NCBI GenBank assembly: GCA_046352935.1
Contig: JAXMGR010000016.1
Coordinates: forward strand, 1 to 64,000
Source of the DNA: CAYWMY01 sp046352935
GTDB lineage: Bacteria; Pseudomonadota; Gammaproteobacteria; Steroidobacterales; Steroidobacteraceae
Direction: 5' to 3'
Length of the DNA stretch: 64,000 nucleotides
Part shown: piece after piece, positions 55,741 to 64,000 of the stretch
Layout of the letters: every line of letters begins with the position of its first letter
Position numbering within the stretch: the stretch's first letter is position 1
Translations under genes and position numbers: made by a program
Notes under the pieces: generated by a model
What the model saw: the letters and a program-made list of their open reading frames with translations, nothing else
Told to the model about the DNA's origin: nothing
The model's database searches: none

Positions 55741-56871
55741 ATGGCATCGTGGATCGTTCCGCTCATCCCGCTCTTCGAGGCCGAACGGGCGGCGGGCCGC
55801 GCCGTCACCCTCGCGACGGTGCTGCGGACTGCCGGCTCGACCTATCGCAAGGCGGGTGCCCTGATGGTCATCGCCGGCGACGGCCGCTTCGCGGGTCTGT
55901 TGTCGGGCGGCTGCCTGGAGAACGATCTCGCGGAGCATTCGCGCCGGGTGATCGAGACCGGTGTCGCCCGCACCGTCAGCTACGATCTTCGCAATCCCGA
56001 GGACGTGCTCTGGGGCCTGGGTGTCGGCTGCGAGGGCGCGATGGACATACTGCTCACGCGTGCCGGGCCTGCCAACGGGTGGGAGCCACTGTCGGCGTTT
56101 GCCGCGGCCCTCGCGGCGCACACGCCGATTGCGGCGGCGTTCATCGTCGAGTCCGGTCCGCAAGGCGGAATGGCGGCAGGTGCCGTTGCATTCTCGGGCG
56201 CGGCGGATCACTCGCCGGGGTTCATCGGTGCGGACGGTACGCGGCATCAGGCTCCTGGGGTCGTCGCTGACCTGCTGCAGCGGACGCGGACCAGCAGTCA
56301 CCCGCAGTGGCTGGAGGACCCGCGGTTCAGGGTCTTCGCGACGCCGCTGGCGCTGCCGCCGCGACTGCTGCTCCTCGGCGCAGGACCCGATACGGTGCCG
56401 CTGATCGAATTCGGCGTGCGGCTCGGCTGGAAGTTCACGGTCGTCGATCATCGTCCGGCCTACGCGCAGGCCGCGCGCCTGCCTGGCGCCGCGCAGGTGC
56501 GGTGCCTGCGACCGCAGGATCTCGCGGCTTCGCTGCAGCTCGACGACTATGCGGCTGCGGTCGTCATGAGCCACCATCTCGCGTCTGATCTGGAGTACCT
56601 GCGCGCGCTCGCATCGACCACGATGCCCTACGTGGGACTGCTCGGACCCGCGGCGCGACGCGAGCGTCTGCTCTCCGAGCTCGGGGCGATGGGGGCCAGT
56701 CTGCACTCCCGTCTGCGCGCTCCGGTCGGCCTCGCCATCGGTGGACGAACACCGGAGTCCATCGCGCTCGCCATCGTGGCGGAGCTCCACGCGTGTCTGC
56801 ACGGTGAAGGGGGAGGGCCGTTCCACGGATCCGGGATCCCGACGGCAGGAGCGATACGGGAGGCGCCCTAG
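55741..56871 (+). CDS. xdhC: XdhC/CoxF-family molybdenum cofactor maturation factor
   Basis: A 376-residue XdhC-type protein that binds molybdenum cofactor and promotes its sulfuration and insertion into molybdenum hydroxylases. The N-terminal XdhC domain shows GSTYRKAGALMVIAGDG and LSGGCLENDL; the C-terminal Rossmann domain starts LLLLGAGPDTVPL (around residue 213). It is divergent from iorB of set 3 and could serve the other molybdenum hydroxylases of the window. A strong hairpin follows its stop. Confidence 0.9.
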   Translation: MASWIVPLIPLFEAERAAGRAVTLATVLRTAGSTYRKAGALMVIAGDGRFAGLLSGGCLENDLAEHSRRVIETGVARTVSYDLRNPEDVLWGLGVGCEGAMDILLTRAGPANGWEPLSAFAAALAAHTPIAAAFIVESGPQGGMAAGAVAFSGAADHSPGFIGADGTRHQAPGVVADLLQRTRTSSHPQWLEDPRFRVFATPLALPPRLLLLGAGPDTVPLIEFGVRLGWKFTVVDHRPAYAQAARLPGAAQVRCLRPQDLAASLQLDDYAAAVVMSHHLASDLEYLRALASTTMPYVGLLGPAARRERLLSELGAMGASLHSRLRAPVGLAIGGRTPESIALAIVAELHACLHGEGGGPFHGSGIPTAGAIREAP

Positions 56872-56873
56872 GA

Positions 56874-56899
56874 TCCATCGCAAGGTCGCTTGCGATGGA
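56874..56899 (+). terminator. perfect 11-bp stem-loop after xdhC
   Basis: TCCATCGCAAG-GTCG-CTTGCGATGGA is an uninterrupted 11-bp stem with a four-base loop, three bases after the xdhC stop. No T-run follows, so it is a hairpin-type terminator or mRNA-stabilising structure rather than a canonical intrinsic terminator. The rest of 56900-57163 shows no supportable gene. Confidence 0.6.
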
Positions 56900-57163
56900 C
56901 GGCGTTCGTCACGACGCTGCGCCCCGGGAACAACCTGTCGTGGGCTGCCACACTGTCGAGGCCCCGCCCATCGCTCGTCATCACCATTGCCAAGAGTGGA
57001 TAGCCCGGCTGCCGACCGGGGAATAGGCTCGGATCGCGATGGTGTCGGTGGTTGCTTTCTCGACCGCCGATGTCCGATTTTGGCCCGTCGCGTCGACCGG
57101 TGGTGGGCCAACGTGTGGAGATTGGCGTGACAGCACGCCGTGCTCTCTTCCGCGGGTAACGCC

Positions 57164-59722
57164 ATGACCCAGATCACTCCGGACGCCACGAAGCAGACGA
57201 AGTCCACGTGCTACATGTGTTTCAACGCGTGCGGGATCGTGGCGCACACGCAGGGCAACAGAGTCCTGCGGATCGAGGGCGATCCCGATAATCCGCAGAA
57301 CCACGGTCAGTTGTGCCTGAAGGGGCGTGCGGGGCTGTACGGACTGGACAACCCGCACCGGATCACGACACCGCTGCGACGGACGAACCCGGAGAAGGGC
57401 ATCGGGGTGGACCCGCGCTGGGAGCCGCTCCCGTGGGAGGAGGCGCTCACGGTCGTCGCCGATCGTCTCAAGGCGATTCGCGAGGATGATCCCCGCAAGC
57501 TGATCGGCTGTTCGTTCGACACACATGCCTACACCCAGTTTTTCACCTGGCTGATCGCGTTCGGAACGCCGAACGGGGTGGCCGGGGGCGCGAGTTTCTT
57601 CTGTGGCAACGGCCTGCATCCGGTGGCGAAGCTGACGCACGGGACATGGTTTCTGGAGCCGGACATCGATCACTGCAATTACCTGATCCTGGACGGGACG
57701 CAGAGCGGGTTCGTGGCGAACCACCTGCCGATGGATCTGGCGGAGCGGATGCGGCGTGCGCGGGAGCGCGGCATGAAGCTGGTGGTGATCGATCCGATCG
57801 AGACCAACGCGGGGAAGTCGGCGGACGAGTGGATCGGGATCGTGCCGGGGACGGACGGGGAGCTGGCGCTGGCGCTGGCGAACGTGCTGGTGAACGAGCT
57901 GGGGATCTACGACGCGGAGTTCCTGAAGCGGCACACGAACGGGACCTACCTGATTGGCGCGGACGGTCGGTATGTGCGGGACGGGGCGAGCGGCAAGCCG
58001 CAGGTGTGGGACACGGTGCGTGGAGCGGCGGGGGCGTTTGATGCGGTGGGCTGGGAGTCGCAGGCGCTGGTCGGCGAATACACCGTCGACGGCCGGGCGT
58101 GCATGCCGGCGTTCCGGAAGGTGAAGGAGCATCTGGCGGGGTATGCGCCGGAGGCGGCGGCGCGGATCTGCGGGGTGCCGGCGGCGACGATCCGGCGGAT
58201 TGCGCGGGAGTTCGGCGAGGCGGCGGCGATCGGTTCGACGATCGAGGTGGACGGGCAGATATTGCCGCTGCGGCCGGCGTGCGTGAACTGGTGTCGGGGG
58301 CCGATTGCGCACGAGCACGGGTTTCTGACGGGATTTTCGCTGCAGTTGCTGAACATGATCGTGGGCGCGATCGATGTGCCCGGCGGGCACCTGGGTGCGA
58401 ACCCGGTGGGGCCATGGTGGGAGCCCGGAGTGAGCGCGGACGGGCTGCTGGTGCCGACGACACATACGCTGGTGAACGTGGGCAACAATCCGTATCCGGG
58501 GCCTGTGCCGACGATGCCGGAGAGCATCTGCGTGTCGGAGCTGTTTCCGGTGGCCCCGTATTCGGGGTCGATGCTCTATGAGGGGATCCTGGATCCGGAG
58601 AAGTTCGGGATTCCCTACAGGCCCGAGATGCTGCTGGTCTGTCGCAGCAACCCGCTGATGTCGACCATCGATCCGGAGACGGTGGCGGCGGCGCTCAGGA
58701 AGATTCCGTTCATCGTGGCGTTTGCGTTCGCGGCGGACGAGACCACCGAGTTTGCGGACCTCGTGTTTCCCGATGCGCACTATCTGGAGCGCTACGACGC
58801 CTTCGTCAACGCACCGTTGAACTTCCATGCAGCGGGCGAGGGCGACTGGCATTTCCAGATCCGCCAGCCGGTGGTGGAGCCGCCGGAAGGCGTGACCCAC
58901 TGGCTGCAGCTCCTGTTCGAGCTGGCGGAGCGCGTGGGATTCAAACAGCGTTTCTACGAATACCTCGACATGATCCTGCCGCTGGGCGGGGAATACCGGC
59001 TGGATCCGGACAAGACCTACTCCTGGAAGGAAGTGCTCGACCTGTGGCTGAAGTTTCACTTCGGTGCGGAGCACGATCTGCGCTGGTTCGAACAGCACGG
59101 CTTCATCATCTACCGGAGGAAGACGGTGCAGGAGGCCTTTCCCCGGCCGTTCCTGCCGTCGCGGATCCCGGTCTATCTGGAGCATGTGCTCGGTCTGAAG
59201 GCCGGGGTGGAGGCGATCGTCGGGCAGCTGGGGCTTGCCTGGGACACCGGCGACTACCAGCCGATTCCGGACTGGAAGCCCTGTGAGTCGCATCGGGAGA
59301 CGAACGGCGAGTTCGACCTGTACGCCGCCAACTGCAAGCTGCCGTTCCACACCTTCTCGGTGACGGTCGGCAATCCGCTGCTCGACGACGTGGTGGCGGC
59401 ACCGCACATGAAACACGGGCGGAACGTGCTGCTGCACTCCGAAACGGCACGGCAGAAGGGACTCGCCGATGGCGACGAGGTGTGGGTGGAGACCACGCAC
59501 GGCGCCCGGGTGAGGAGCGTCGTCACGGTGACGAACGGCATCCATCCGTCCGTGGTCGGCTTCCCGGGCCTGTTCGGCCGCTGGGCGCACAACCTGCCGC
59601 GCAGAGCCTACGGCGGCGCCCACTTCAACGCGCTGCTTCCCCGCAGTCTCGAGCGCATCGACAAGGTCGCCGCCACCACCGACATGTGCGTCAAGGCAAA
59701 GGTCTATCGCGCGAGCGGCTGA
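57164..59722 (+). CDS. CISM molybdopterin catalytic subunit (PhsA/PsrA/PadB-like), intact copy
   Basis: An 852-residue DMSO-reductase-family enzyme. The N-terminal 4Fe-4S site is Cys16, 19, 23 and 51 (CYMCFNAC, then LCLKG). Cys147 in FFCGNG, after FGTPNGVAGG, is the likely molybdenum or tungsten ligand by position. The cofactor domain at the C-terminus contains DGDEVWVETTHG. There is no Tat signal, so it is cytoplasmic. Codon use favours GCG, CGG and GGG more than its neighbours. Together with B/C-like subunits at 1-1535 it could form a complete enzyme. Downstream is ubiD. Confidence 0.9.
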   Translation: MTQITPDATKQTKSTCYMCFNACGIVAHTQGNRVLRIEGDPDNPQNHGQLCLKGRAGLYGLDNPHRITTPLRRTNPEKGIGVDPRWEPLPWEEALTVVADRLKAIREDDPRKLIGCSFDTHAYTQFFTWLIAFGTPNGVAGGASFFCGNGLHPVAKLTHGTWFLEPDIDHCNYLILDGTQSGFVANHLPMDLAERMRRARERGMKLVVIDPIETNAGKSADEWIGIVPGTDGELALALANVLVNELGIYDAEFLKRHTNGTYLIGADGRYVRDGASGKPQVWDTVRGAAGAFDAVGWESQALVGEYTVDGRACMPAFRKVKEHLAGYAPEAAARICGVPAATIRRIAREFGEAAAIGSTIEVDGQILPLRPACVNWCRGPIAHEHGFLTGFSLQLLNMIVGAIDVPGGHLGANPVGPWWEPGVSADGLLVPTTHTLVNVGNNPYPGPVPTMPESICVSELFPVAPYSGSMLYEGILDPEKFGIPYRPEMLLVCRSNPLMSTIDPETVAAALRKIPFIVAFAFAADETTEFADLVFPDAHYLERYDAFVNAPLNFHAAGEGDWHFQIRQPVVEPPEGVTHWLQLLFELAERVGFKQRFYEYLDMILPLGGEYRLDPDKTYSWKEVLDLWLKFHFGAEHDLRWFEQHGFIIYRRKTVQEAFPRPFLPSRIPVYLEHVLGLKAGVEAIVGQLGLAWDTGDYQPIPDWKPCESHRETNGEFDLYAANCKLPFHTFSVTVGNPLLDDVVAAPHMKHGRNVLLHSETARQKGLADGDEVWVETTHGARVRSVVTVTNGIHPSVVGFPGLFGRWAHNLPRRAYGGAHFNALLPRSLERIDKVAATTDMCVKAKVYRASG
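57193..59709 (+). repeat. 2.5-kb direct repeat, right copy
   Basis: Matches 36621-39131 nearly base for base, apart from seven indels and a few substitutions (for example the base giving Asn here and Ser in the left copy in GGCA(A/G)CAG). This copy keeps an open frame. Confidence 0.9.
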
Positions 59723-59825
59723 ACGGAGAGATCCCGTGGACCTGATCTGAAGTCCATACCTGCAGCACATCGCGCCTGCATCCGGGACGCCCGGGACCAT
59801 GCAGCAAGCGGAAGTCTTGACCAGA

Positions 59826-59843
59826 ATAAATAATCGTATTTAT
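59826..59843. promoter_or_regulatory. perfect inverted repeat upstream of ubiD (element 8)
   Basis: ATAAATA-ATCG-TATTTAT is a perfect 7-bp inverted repeat with a four-base spacer in an AT-rich block, about 120 bases before the ubiD start. The symmetry and position suggest a dimeric repressor site. It shares the AT-rich character but not the exact ATTATTRA octamer of the other elements. Confidence 0.55.
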
Positions 59844-59961
59844 GATCCAGCGGTGCGATACGGGCGCGCGATGATTCCATGCGTCCGGAACGCGAATGAT
59901 GTCACCCCGTGGGCTGAGAACCCGGCTGCCACACCAGATCGGGGCCTGAGGAGATACGAAG

Positions 59962-61572
59962 ATGAGTGCGAGCGGGAAGTCACACGCGACAGCGCCCTCC
60001 GGGGAAGGTCCGATCAATCGACCGGAGACGGTTCCCGGCGACCTGCGGCAGTTCATCGAGATCCTGGAGCGCGAGGGTGAACTGGTCCGGATCAAGGAGC
60101 CGGTGGATCCGAGGAACTTCGAGCTCGCTTCGATGGTTCAGCTCATGGAGGACGGGCCGAACAAGGCGATCCTCTTCGAGAATGTGAAAGGGCATGACCT
60201 GCCGGTCGTGGCCAATCTCTATGGCACGGTTCACCGCGCGGCGCTGGCGCTGGGCGTCCACCCGACACCGGAGCAGATCGAACGGCATCGCGATGACCCG
60301 GCGGGCAGTCCGGGCGCCATGGCCGGCATGTCCGGACGCAAGTTCAATGGCTTCGCGATGGACGCGAGATCGCGTGCGGAACTCGTGCTCATCAAGAAGC
60401 TCCTCATGGATGCGGATCGTCGGGCATACGCCCGCGAGCGTCCGTACAAGGTCGTGGCCTCCGGCAGCTGTCAGGACGTCGTCCTCACAGAGAACATCGA
60501 CGTCACGAAGATGCTCCCGATCGTCTGGCACCTGAAGGAGGATGCGAGCCCCTACATCACACCCGGCGGTCTCGTCCAGAAGGACCCCGAGAACGGCATC
60601 CTGAACATCGGCGTCCGGCGACACATGGTCTGCCCCGACCGCTACGGCCCGAAGCGCATCGGCGTCCAGATCGGCACGCAGACACCGGGTGGCAAGATCC
60701 TGCAGAAGTGGCACGAACGCGGCCAGCCGTGCCCGATGGCGATCGTGCTCGGCGCCGATCCGGTGACGTCCATCCTGTCGACATACTCGTCGCCTCACTA
60801 CTGGATGGACCCGCCGTACAGCGAATTCGACATGACCGGGGTCATCAGCGGCCGAGCGCTCGATCTGGTGAAGTGCAGGACCATCGATCTCGAAGTTCCA
60901 GCCAACGCCGAGATCGTGATCGAAGGCCTCTGTCCTCCACCTCCCGACAACAAGATCGACGAGGGGCCGATGATGGAGTTCACCGACTACGCGGGCACTC
61001 ACATCGTGGCCATCCCGTACATGGAGGTCACCGCCATCACCTATCGCAAGGGCGCGACGTACCACACGACCATGTCGGGGAACTCCGAGGAACATCGTGT
61101 CGGCTGCATCTGGTCGTTCTTCGGGTACGAACAGATGGGCATTACCCAGGTGAAGCGTCAGTTCCCGCACGTGAAGGACATCGGGATCATGGCGGGATCG
61201 CACGGCTTCCACGCCGTGGTCTCCCTGAAGAAGACCTACGAAGGAGAGGACCTGCAGGTTCTGCACCACCTGCTGGCGACGCAGTACTTCAAGTACGTCA
61301 CCGTGGTGGACGACGATGTCGACCCGCACAACAGCGAGCAGGTCGAATGGGCGAAGGCAACGCGCGCGGGGCGCAACGCAAGCGATTTCCTCATCTTCGA
61401 TCGCCTGCCGACCTGGGAGATGGATCCGGAGATCGACCAGCACTGGCGCGTCGCGAAGCTCGGCATCCTCGCGACCCGGCCGCTCGGGGAAACCTACGAG
61501 GTGCCGTCACCGGACCGGGCGGTCATGGAGCGCATGCGACCCGTGCTCGAGAAGTACCTGCGCGGCGAGTGA
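59962..61572 (+). CDS. ubiD: UbiD-family prenylated-FMN (de)carboxylase, long divergent form (paralogue 5)
   Basis: A 536-residue UbiD, some 70-95 residues longer than the other four. The glutamate pair is Glu334 and Glu339 in DEGPMMEFTDYAG, with MM replacing FG. A proline-rich loop PPPPDNKID precedes it, and an insertion around GSPGAMAGMSGRKFNGFAMD near residue 120 accounts for part of the extra length. GAGGAG supports ATG 59962. It has its own operator-like element and follows the intact CISM gene by about 240 bases. It represents a different UbiD subfamily and probably a different substrate. Confidence 0.92.
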   Translation: MSASGKSHATAPSGEGPINRPETVPGDLRQFIEILEREGELVRIKEPVDPRNFELASMVQLMEDGPNKAILFENVKGHDLPVVANLYGTVHRAALALGVHPTPEQIERHRDDPAGSPGAMAGMSGRKFNGFAMDARSRAELVLIKKLLMDADRRAYARERPYKVVASGSCQDVVLTENIDVTKMLPIVWHLKEDASPYITPGGLVQKDPENGILNIGVRRHMVCPDRYGPKRIGVQIGTQTPGGKILQKWHERGQPCPMAIVLGADPVTSILSTYSSPHYWMDPPYSEFDMTGVISGRALDLVKCRTIDLEVPANAEIVIEGLCPPPPDNKIDEGPMMEFTDYAGTHIVAIPYMEVTAITYRKGATYHTTMSGNSEEHRVGCIWSFFGYEQMGITQVKRQFPHVKDIGIMAGSHGFHAVVSLKKTYEGEDLQVLHHLLATQYFKYVTVVDDDVDPHNSEQVEWAKATRAGRNASDFLIFDRLPTWEMDPEIDQHWRVAKLGILATRPLGETYEVPSPDRAVMERMRPVLEKYLRGE

Positions 61573-61597
61573 TTTCAGGACGTGTCTCCCACGCTGG

Positions 61598-61849
61598 TCA
61601 CCCGCCCGAGATCGGGGGGATCAGCAGCACCTCGTCGGTGTCGATCAGGGGCTGCTGACGGTCGGCATACTGCTGATTGACCGAGACCATGATCATGTCG
61701 ATGAACTCGAGGGCTCGCGCGTGGCGCTCGCCGCAGGTCGGCAGCCAGTCGAGGAGCATGCCGACGGTCTTCACCTCCGCCGGGAGGGCGATGTCCTCCT
61801 CGTCACACCCCATGGTGTGCCTGAGCCACGCGAAATAGCGGATCTTCAT
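61598..61849 (-). CDS. moaD: MoaD/ThiS-family ubiquitin-like sulfur carrier
   Basis: An 83-residue beta-grasp protein starting MKIRYFAWLRHTMGCDEE and ending in the family's functional di-glycine (PPISGG). MoaD supplies sulfur for molybdopterin after thiocarboxylation of that glycine. It lies six bases behind an acyl-CoA ligase gene in an operon headed by a molybdenum hydroxylase large subunit, so it is probably a dedicated cofactor-supply gene. No MoaE is visible. Confidence 0.85.
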   Translation of the reverse strand: MKIRYFAWLRHTMGCDEEDIALPAEVKTVGMLLDWLPTCGERHARALEFIDMIMVSVNQQYADRQQPLIDTDEVLLIPPISGG

Positions 61850-61855
61850 CGCGGC

Positions 61856-63367
61856 TCAGGTGGCGACGATGTCGCGCAGCACCTGTTTCACGACCTTGCG
61901 CATCTCGTTGCGCGGCAGCGCCTCGACGAAGACCACGTCCCTGGGATGCTTGTAGCTTCCCAGTCGGCCCTTGAACCAGTCGAGGACCGATCTCTTGTCG
62001 AGTCCGCGCTCCGGCCGGACGACGACCACCGCGACAGGAACCTCGCCCCACGCCGCATCCCTGCGACCGACGACAGCGGCCTCGATCACGTCCGGATGCG
62101 AGAGCAGCACGTTTTCGAGTTCGGTGGGGTAGATGTTCTCGCCGCCGGAGATGATCATGTCCTTCTTGCGATCGACGATGCGATAGCGACCCGCATGATC
62201 GACGGCACCGATGTCGCCAGTGTGGAACCAGCCATCGACGAGGGCGCTCCGGGTCGCATCATCGTTGTTCCAGTAGCCCGTCATGACATTGGCGCCGCGC
62301 ACGAGGATTTCCCCGGGCACGTCGACCTCGCAGTCACACCCGGCGGCGTCCACGATGCGGATCTCGCAGTGCATGGCTGGAAAGCCCGCGGTACCTGCCG
62401 TCTCGCGGGCGTTCGACACCGACTGATGGATGGCGATCGGGGCGGTCTCGCTGGCACCGTACATGTTGAGGAGCGGGATGCCCCGGTCGTGCCAGTAGCG
62501 CACCATGTCGTCTGGGATGGCACAGGATCCCGTCAGCACCGCGCGCAGGCAGAGCGGGGCGGTTTCCCAGTGCGGCAGGCTGCGCAGGGGTTGCATGTGC
62601 GCGGGCAGGATGATCGTCAGGGTGGGCTGCTCGTCGACCAGGCAGGAGAGCACGGCCTGCGGCTCGAAGACGCGGTGCAGGATCACCGTGGCGCCGACGT
62701 AGAACGCGGTCGTGGTCTGGACGTTGAGGCCCCCGACGTGGAACAGCGGCAACATCGTGAGGATCAGGTCCCCGCCGGTCATGCCGTGCAGCAGCACGCT
62801 GTTGAGGGCATTGGTCTGAACGGCCTGCTGGGTGAGTACGGCCCCCTTCGGAACACCCGTGGTGCCCGAGGTGTAGATGATCAGCAGCGGCGCATCGAGT
62901 CCGATGCCGGGGTGCCGGTCCGGGCCGGCGGCGCTGCGCTCCAGGTCCACCAGTCGCGACCACGCCGCCGGCGGAGCGTCGTGCATGGCGATGAACAGGC
63001 AGTCGGGTACCTCTGTGTGCAGCAGGTCGCAGGCGCTGACGTAGGGCTCGTCCACGATCCATGCCCGCGCACCGCAGTCGCGCACCATGTGCAGGTGCTC
63101 CCGGGGGGCCAGGCGCCAGTTCAGGGGCACGAGGATGGCGCCCAGGCGAGCACAGGCGAACAGCAGCACCAGCAGCTGCGGATGGTTCTGCCCGAGATAG
63201 GCGACGCGGTCGCCCGGCTCGATGCCGAGGACGTTGCGCAGCATCCGTGCGCTGATCCGGATGGCGTCGTTGAACTGCGGATAGCTCAGGGTACCGCCTT
63301 CGAAGCGCAGCGCCGTCCTGTCCGGCGTCGCGCAGGCCCATCGCTCGATCCAGTCAGCAACGTTCAT
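61856..63367 (-). CDS. AMP-dependent acyl-CoA ligase (ANL superfamily)
   Basis: A 503-residue adenylate-forming ligase. The phosphate-binding motif is YTSGTTGVPKG (165-175); GWFHTGDIG and the hinge region follow; the C-terminal catalytic lysine is in LPRNEMRKVVK, where an arginine replaces the usual glycine before the lysine. ATG 63367 overlaps the upstream gene by 14 bases. It would activate an aromatic or fatty acid to its CoA thioester. Coupling with a CoxL-type subunit recalls furoyl-CoA or 4-hydroxybenzoyl-CoA chemistry, but this is only suggestive. Confidence 0.88.
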   Translation of the reverse strand: MNVADWIERWACATPDRTALRFEGGTLSYPQFNDAIRISARMLRNVLGIEPGDRVAYLGQNHPQLLVLLFACARLGAILVPLNWRLAPREHLHMVRDCGARAWIVDEPYVSACDLLHTEVPDCLFIAMHDAPPAAWSRLVDLERSAAGPDRHPGIGLDAPLLIIYTSGTTGVPKGAVLTQQAVQTNALNSVLLHGMTGGDLILTMLPLFHVGGLNVQTTTAFYVGATVILHRVFEPQAVLSCLVDEQPTLTIILPAHMQPLRSLPHWETAPLCLRAVLTGSCAIPDDMVRYWHDRGIPLLNMYGASETAPIAIHQSVSNARETAGTAGFPAMHCEIRIVDAAGCDCEVDVPGEILVRGANVMTGYWNNDDATRSALVDGWFHTGDIGAVDHAGRYRIVDRKKDMIISGGENIYPTELENVLLSHPDVIEAAVVGRRDAAWGEVPVAVVVVRPERGLDKRSVLDWFKGRLGSYKHPRDVVFVEALPRNEMRKVVKQVLRDIVAT

Positions 63368-64000
63368 CGGCGGCTTCCCGGACGATCTCCTGCCGATGAT
63401 CGGCCGGGTCCGGTACACGCAGCTGCCGTCGCTCGGCAATCGCCCGCGCCACCTTCTCGGGCGACAGTGGCGGGTTGAAGATCCGCACGCCTGTGGCGTT
63501 GCAGAGCGCGTTGGCCACGGCCGGAGCGATCACGATGGTCGGCAGCTCAGAGATGCCCTTGGCACCGTAGGGCCCTTCGGCGCAGTGGCTTTCGATGAAG
63601 TGCAGGTCGAGCACCGGCATTTCGGGCGCCGTGATGAGTTTGTAGTCGCGGAAGCAGGCGTTCCTGAGCATCCCCCGCTGGATCTGCATGTCCTCGCTGA
63701 GGGCATAACCGAGTCCGATGGCGATCCCGCCTTCGATCTGCGCTTCGAGCCCCATCCGGTTGATGACGCGGCCGACGTCCTGCGCCACGGTGATCCGGTC
63801 GACCCTGATCTCTCCGGTCAGCGTATCGACGGTGACCTCGGCGACGTGCACGGCGTGCGCATAGGCGGCCGAGTGATCGGAGAAGTGGCTGGCGCCCTCG
63901 GGTTCGCTCTTCGGTTCATAGTAGTCCGAGACCATCACCAGCTCCGGCTCTGCCTGGAAGTGCATCTGGCGCAGCAGCCGGTCGAGTCTGATCAGAGAGG
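63354..64000 (-). CDS. molybdenum hydroxylase large subunit, C-terminal part (cut by window edge)
   Basis: The last 215 residues of a xanthine dehydrogenase/CoxL-type molybdopterin subunit; the reading frame stays open to base 64000. Marks are AEVTVDTLTGEIRVDRITVAQDVG, GLEAQIEGGIAIGLGYAL, and GPYGAKGISELPTIVIAPAV holding the catalytic glutamate. It is the first visible gene of a minus-strand operon with the ligase and MoaD. Its FAD and 2Fe-2S partners, if any, lie beyond the right edge. Confidence 0.9.
   Translation of the reverse strand, partial: SLIRLDRLLRQMHFQAEPELVMVSDYYEPKSEPEGASHFSDHSAAYAHAVHVAEVTVDTLTGEIRVDRITVAQDVGRVINRMGLEAQIEGGIAIGLGYALSEDMQIQRGMLRNACFRDYKLITAPEMPVLDLHFIESHCAEGPYGAKGISELPTIVIAPAVANALCNATGVRIFNPPLSPEKVARAIAERRQLRVPDPADHRQEIVREAADERC

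Noticed and set aside
55729..57207. Upstream extension of the IorB frame across xdhC on the minus strand (open for 1258 codons).
   Set aside because: The extension overlaps xdhC and carries no domain; the Tat signal marks the true start near 55656.
56981..59800. A 939-codon open frame on the minus strand opposite the CISM gene.
   Set aside because: It is an antisense shadow in GC-rich DNA; the plus strand encodes a clear molybdopterin enzyme and the minus reading is Arg/His/Pro-rich without domains.

Overview
The window is a GC-rich, densely packed, plasmid- or chromosome-borne catabolic region from a Gram-negative bacterium. Two TonB-dependent receptors, Tat-type signal peptides and Cox/Ior-type molybdenum hydroxylases point to a proteobacterium; I cannot name the genus. 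I saw no rRNA, tRNA, CRISPR array, transposase or phage gene. About 46 protein genes and one broken gene cover almost everything.

Layout: (1) 1-4918 (+): iron-sulfur and membrane subunits of a complex iron-sulfur molybdoenzyme (CISM), a thiamine-diphosphate decarboxylase-like enzyme and an aldehyde dehydrogenase. (2) 4985-9151: an AraC regulator diverging from two tandem Tat-exported FAD oxidoreductases. (3) 9194-15771: an IorBA-type molybdenum hydroxylase, an MFS transporter, an exported amidohydrolase and a UbiD decarboxylase. (4) 16111-20662: hyuAB and a GntR/FCD regulator. (5) 20980-30882 (-): a TonB receptor, then an operon of serine hydrolase, MFS, UbiD, IorA, IorB and UbiX. (6) 31168-40691 (+): a TonB receptor coupled to an M29/NicX-like protein, UbiD, a small helical protein, a frameshifted CISM catalytic subunit and a second aldehyde dehydrogenase, followed by a convergent UbiD (40663-41985). 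(7) 42088-52073: MoxR and VWA maturation proteins, a CobW GTPase, a hydantoinase, a nitrilase-fold amidase, CoxG, and the three subunits of a CoxMSL-type molybdenum hydroxylase. (8) 52192-56871: a second GntR/FCD regulator, a third Ior-type enzyme (large subunit first) and XdhC. (9) 57164-64000: an intact CISM catalytic subunit, a long UbiD, and a reverse operon of a molybdenum hydroxylase large subunit (cut by the window edge), an acyl-CoA ligase and a MoaD-like protein.

The genes combine two cofactor chemistries. Five UbiD proteins share one visible UbiX, the source of prenylated FMN. At least five molybdenum hydroxylases are accompanied by maturation factors (MoxR, VWA, XdhC, MoaD). Inferred roles: uptake by TonB receptors and MFS carriers; ester or amide cleavage; water-derived hydroxylation by molybdenum enzymes; oxidation of aldehydes to acids; and (de)carboxylation by UbiD. 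The substrates cannot be read from the sequence; aromatic or N-heterocyclic compounds are the best guess.

A short AT-rich element occurs in most divergent promoter regions; six copies share ATTATTRA, which suggests one shared regulon. The CISM catalytic gene is present twice at near identity; the first copy carries five frame-disrupting indels and may be a pseudogene or an assembly error.
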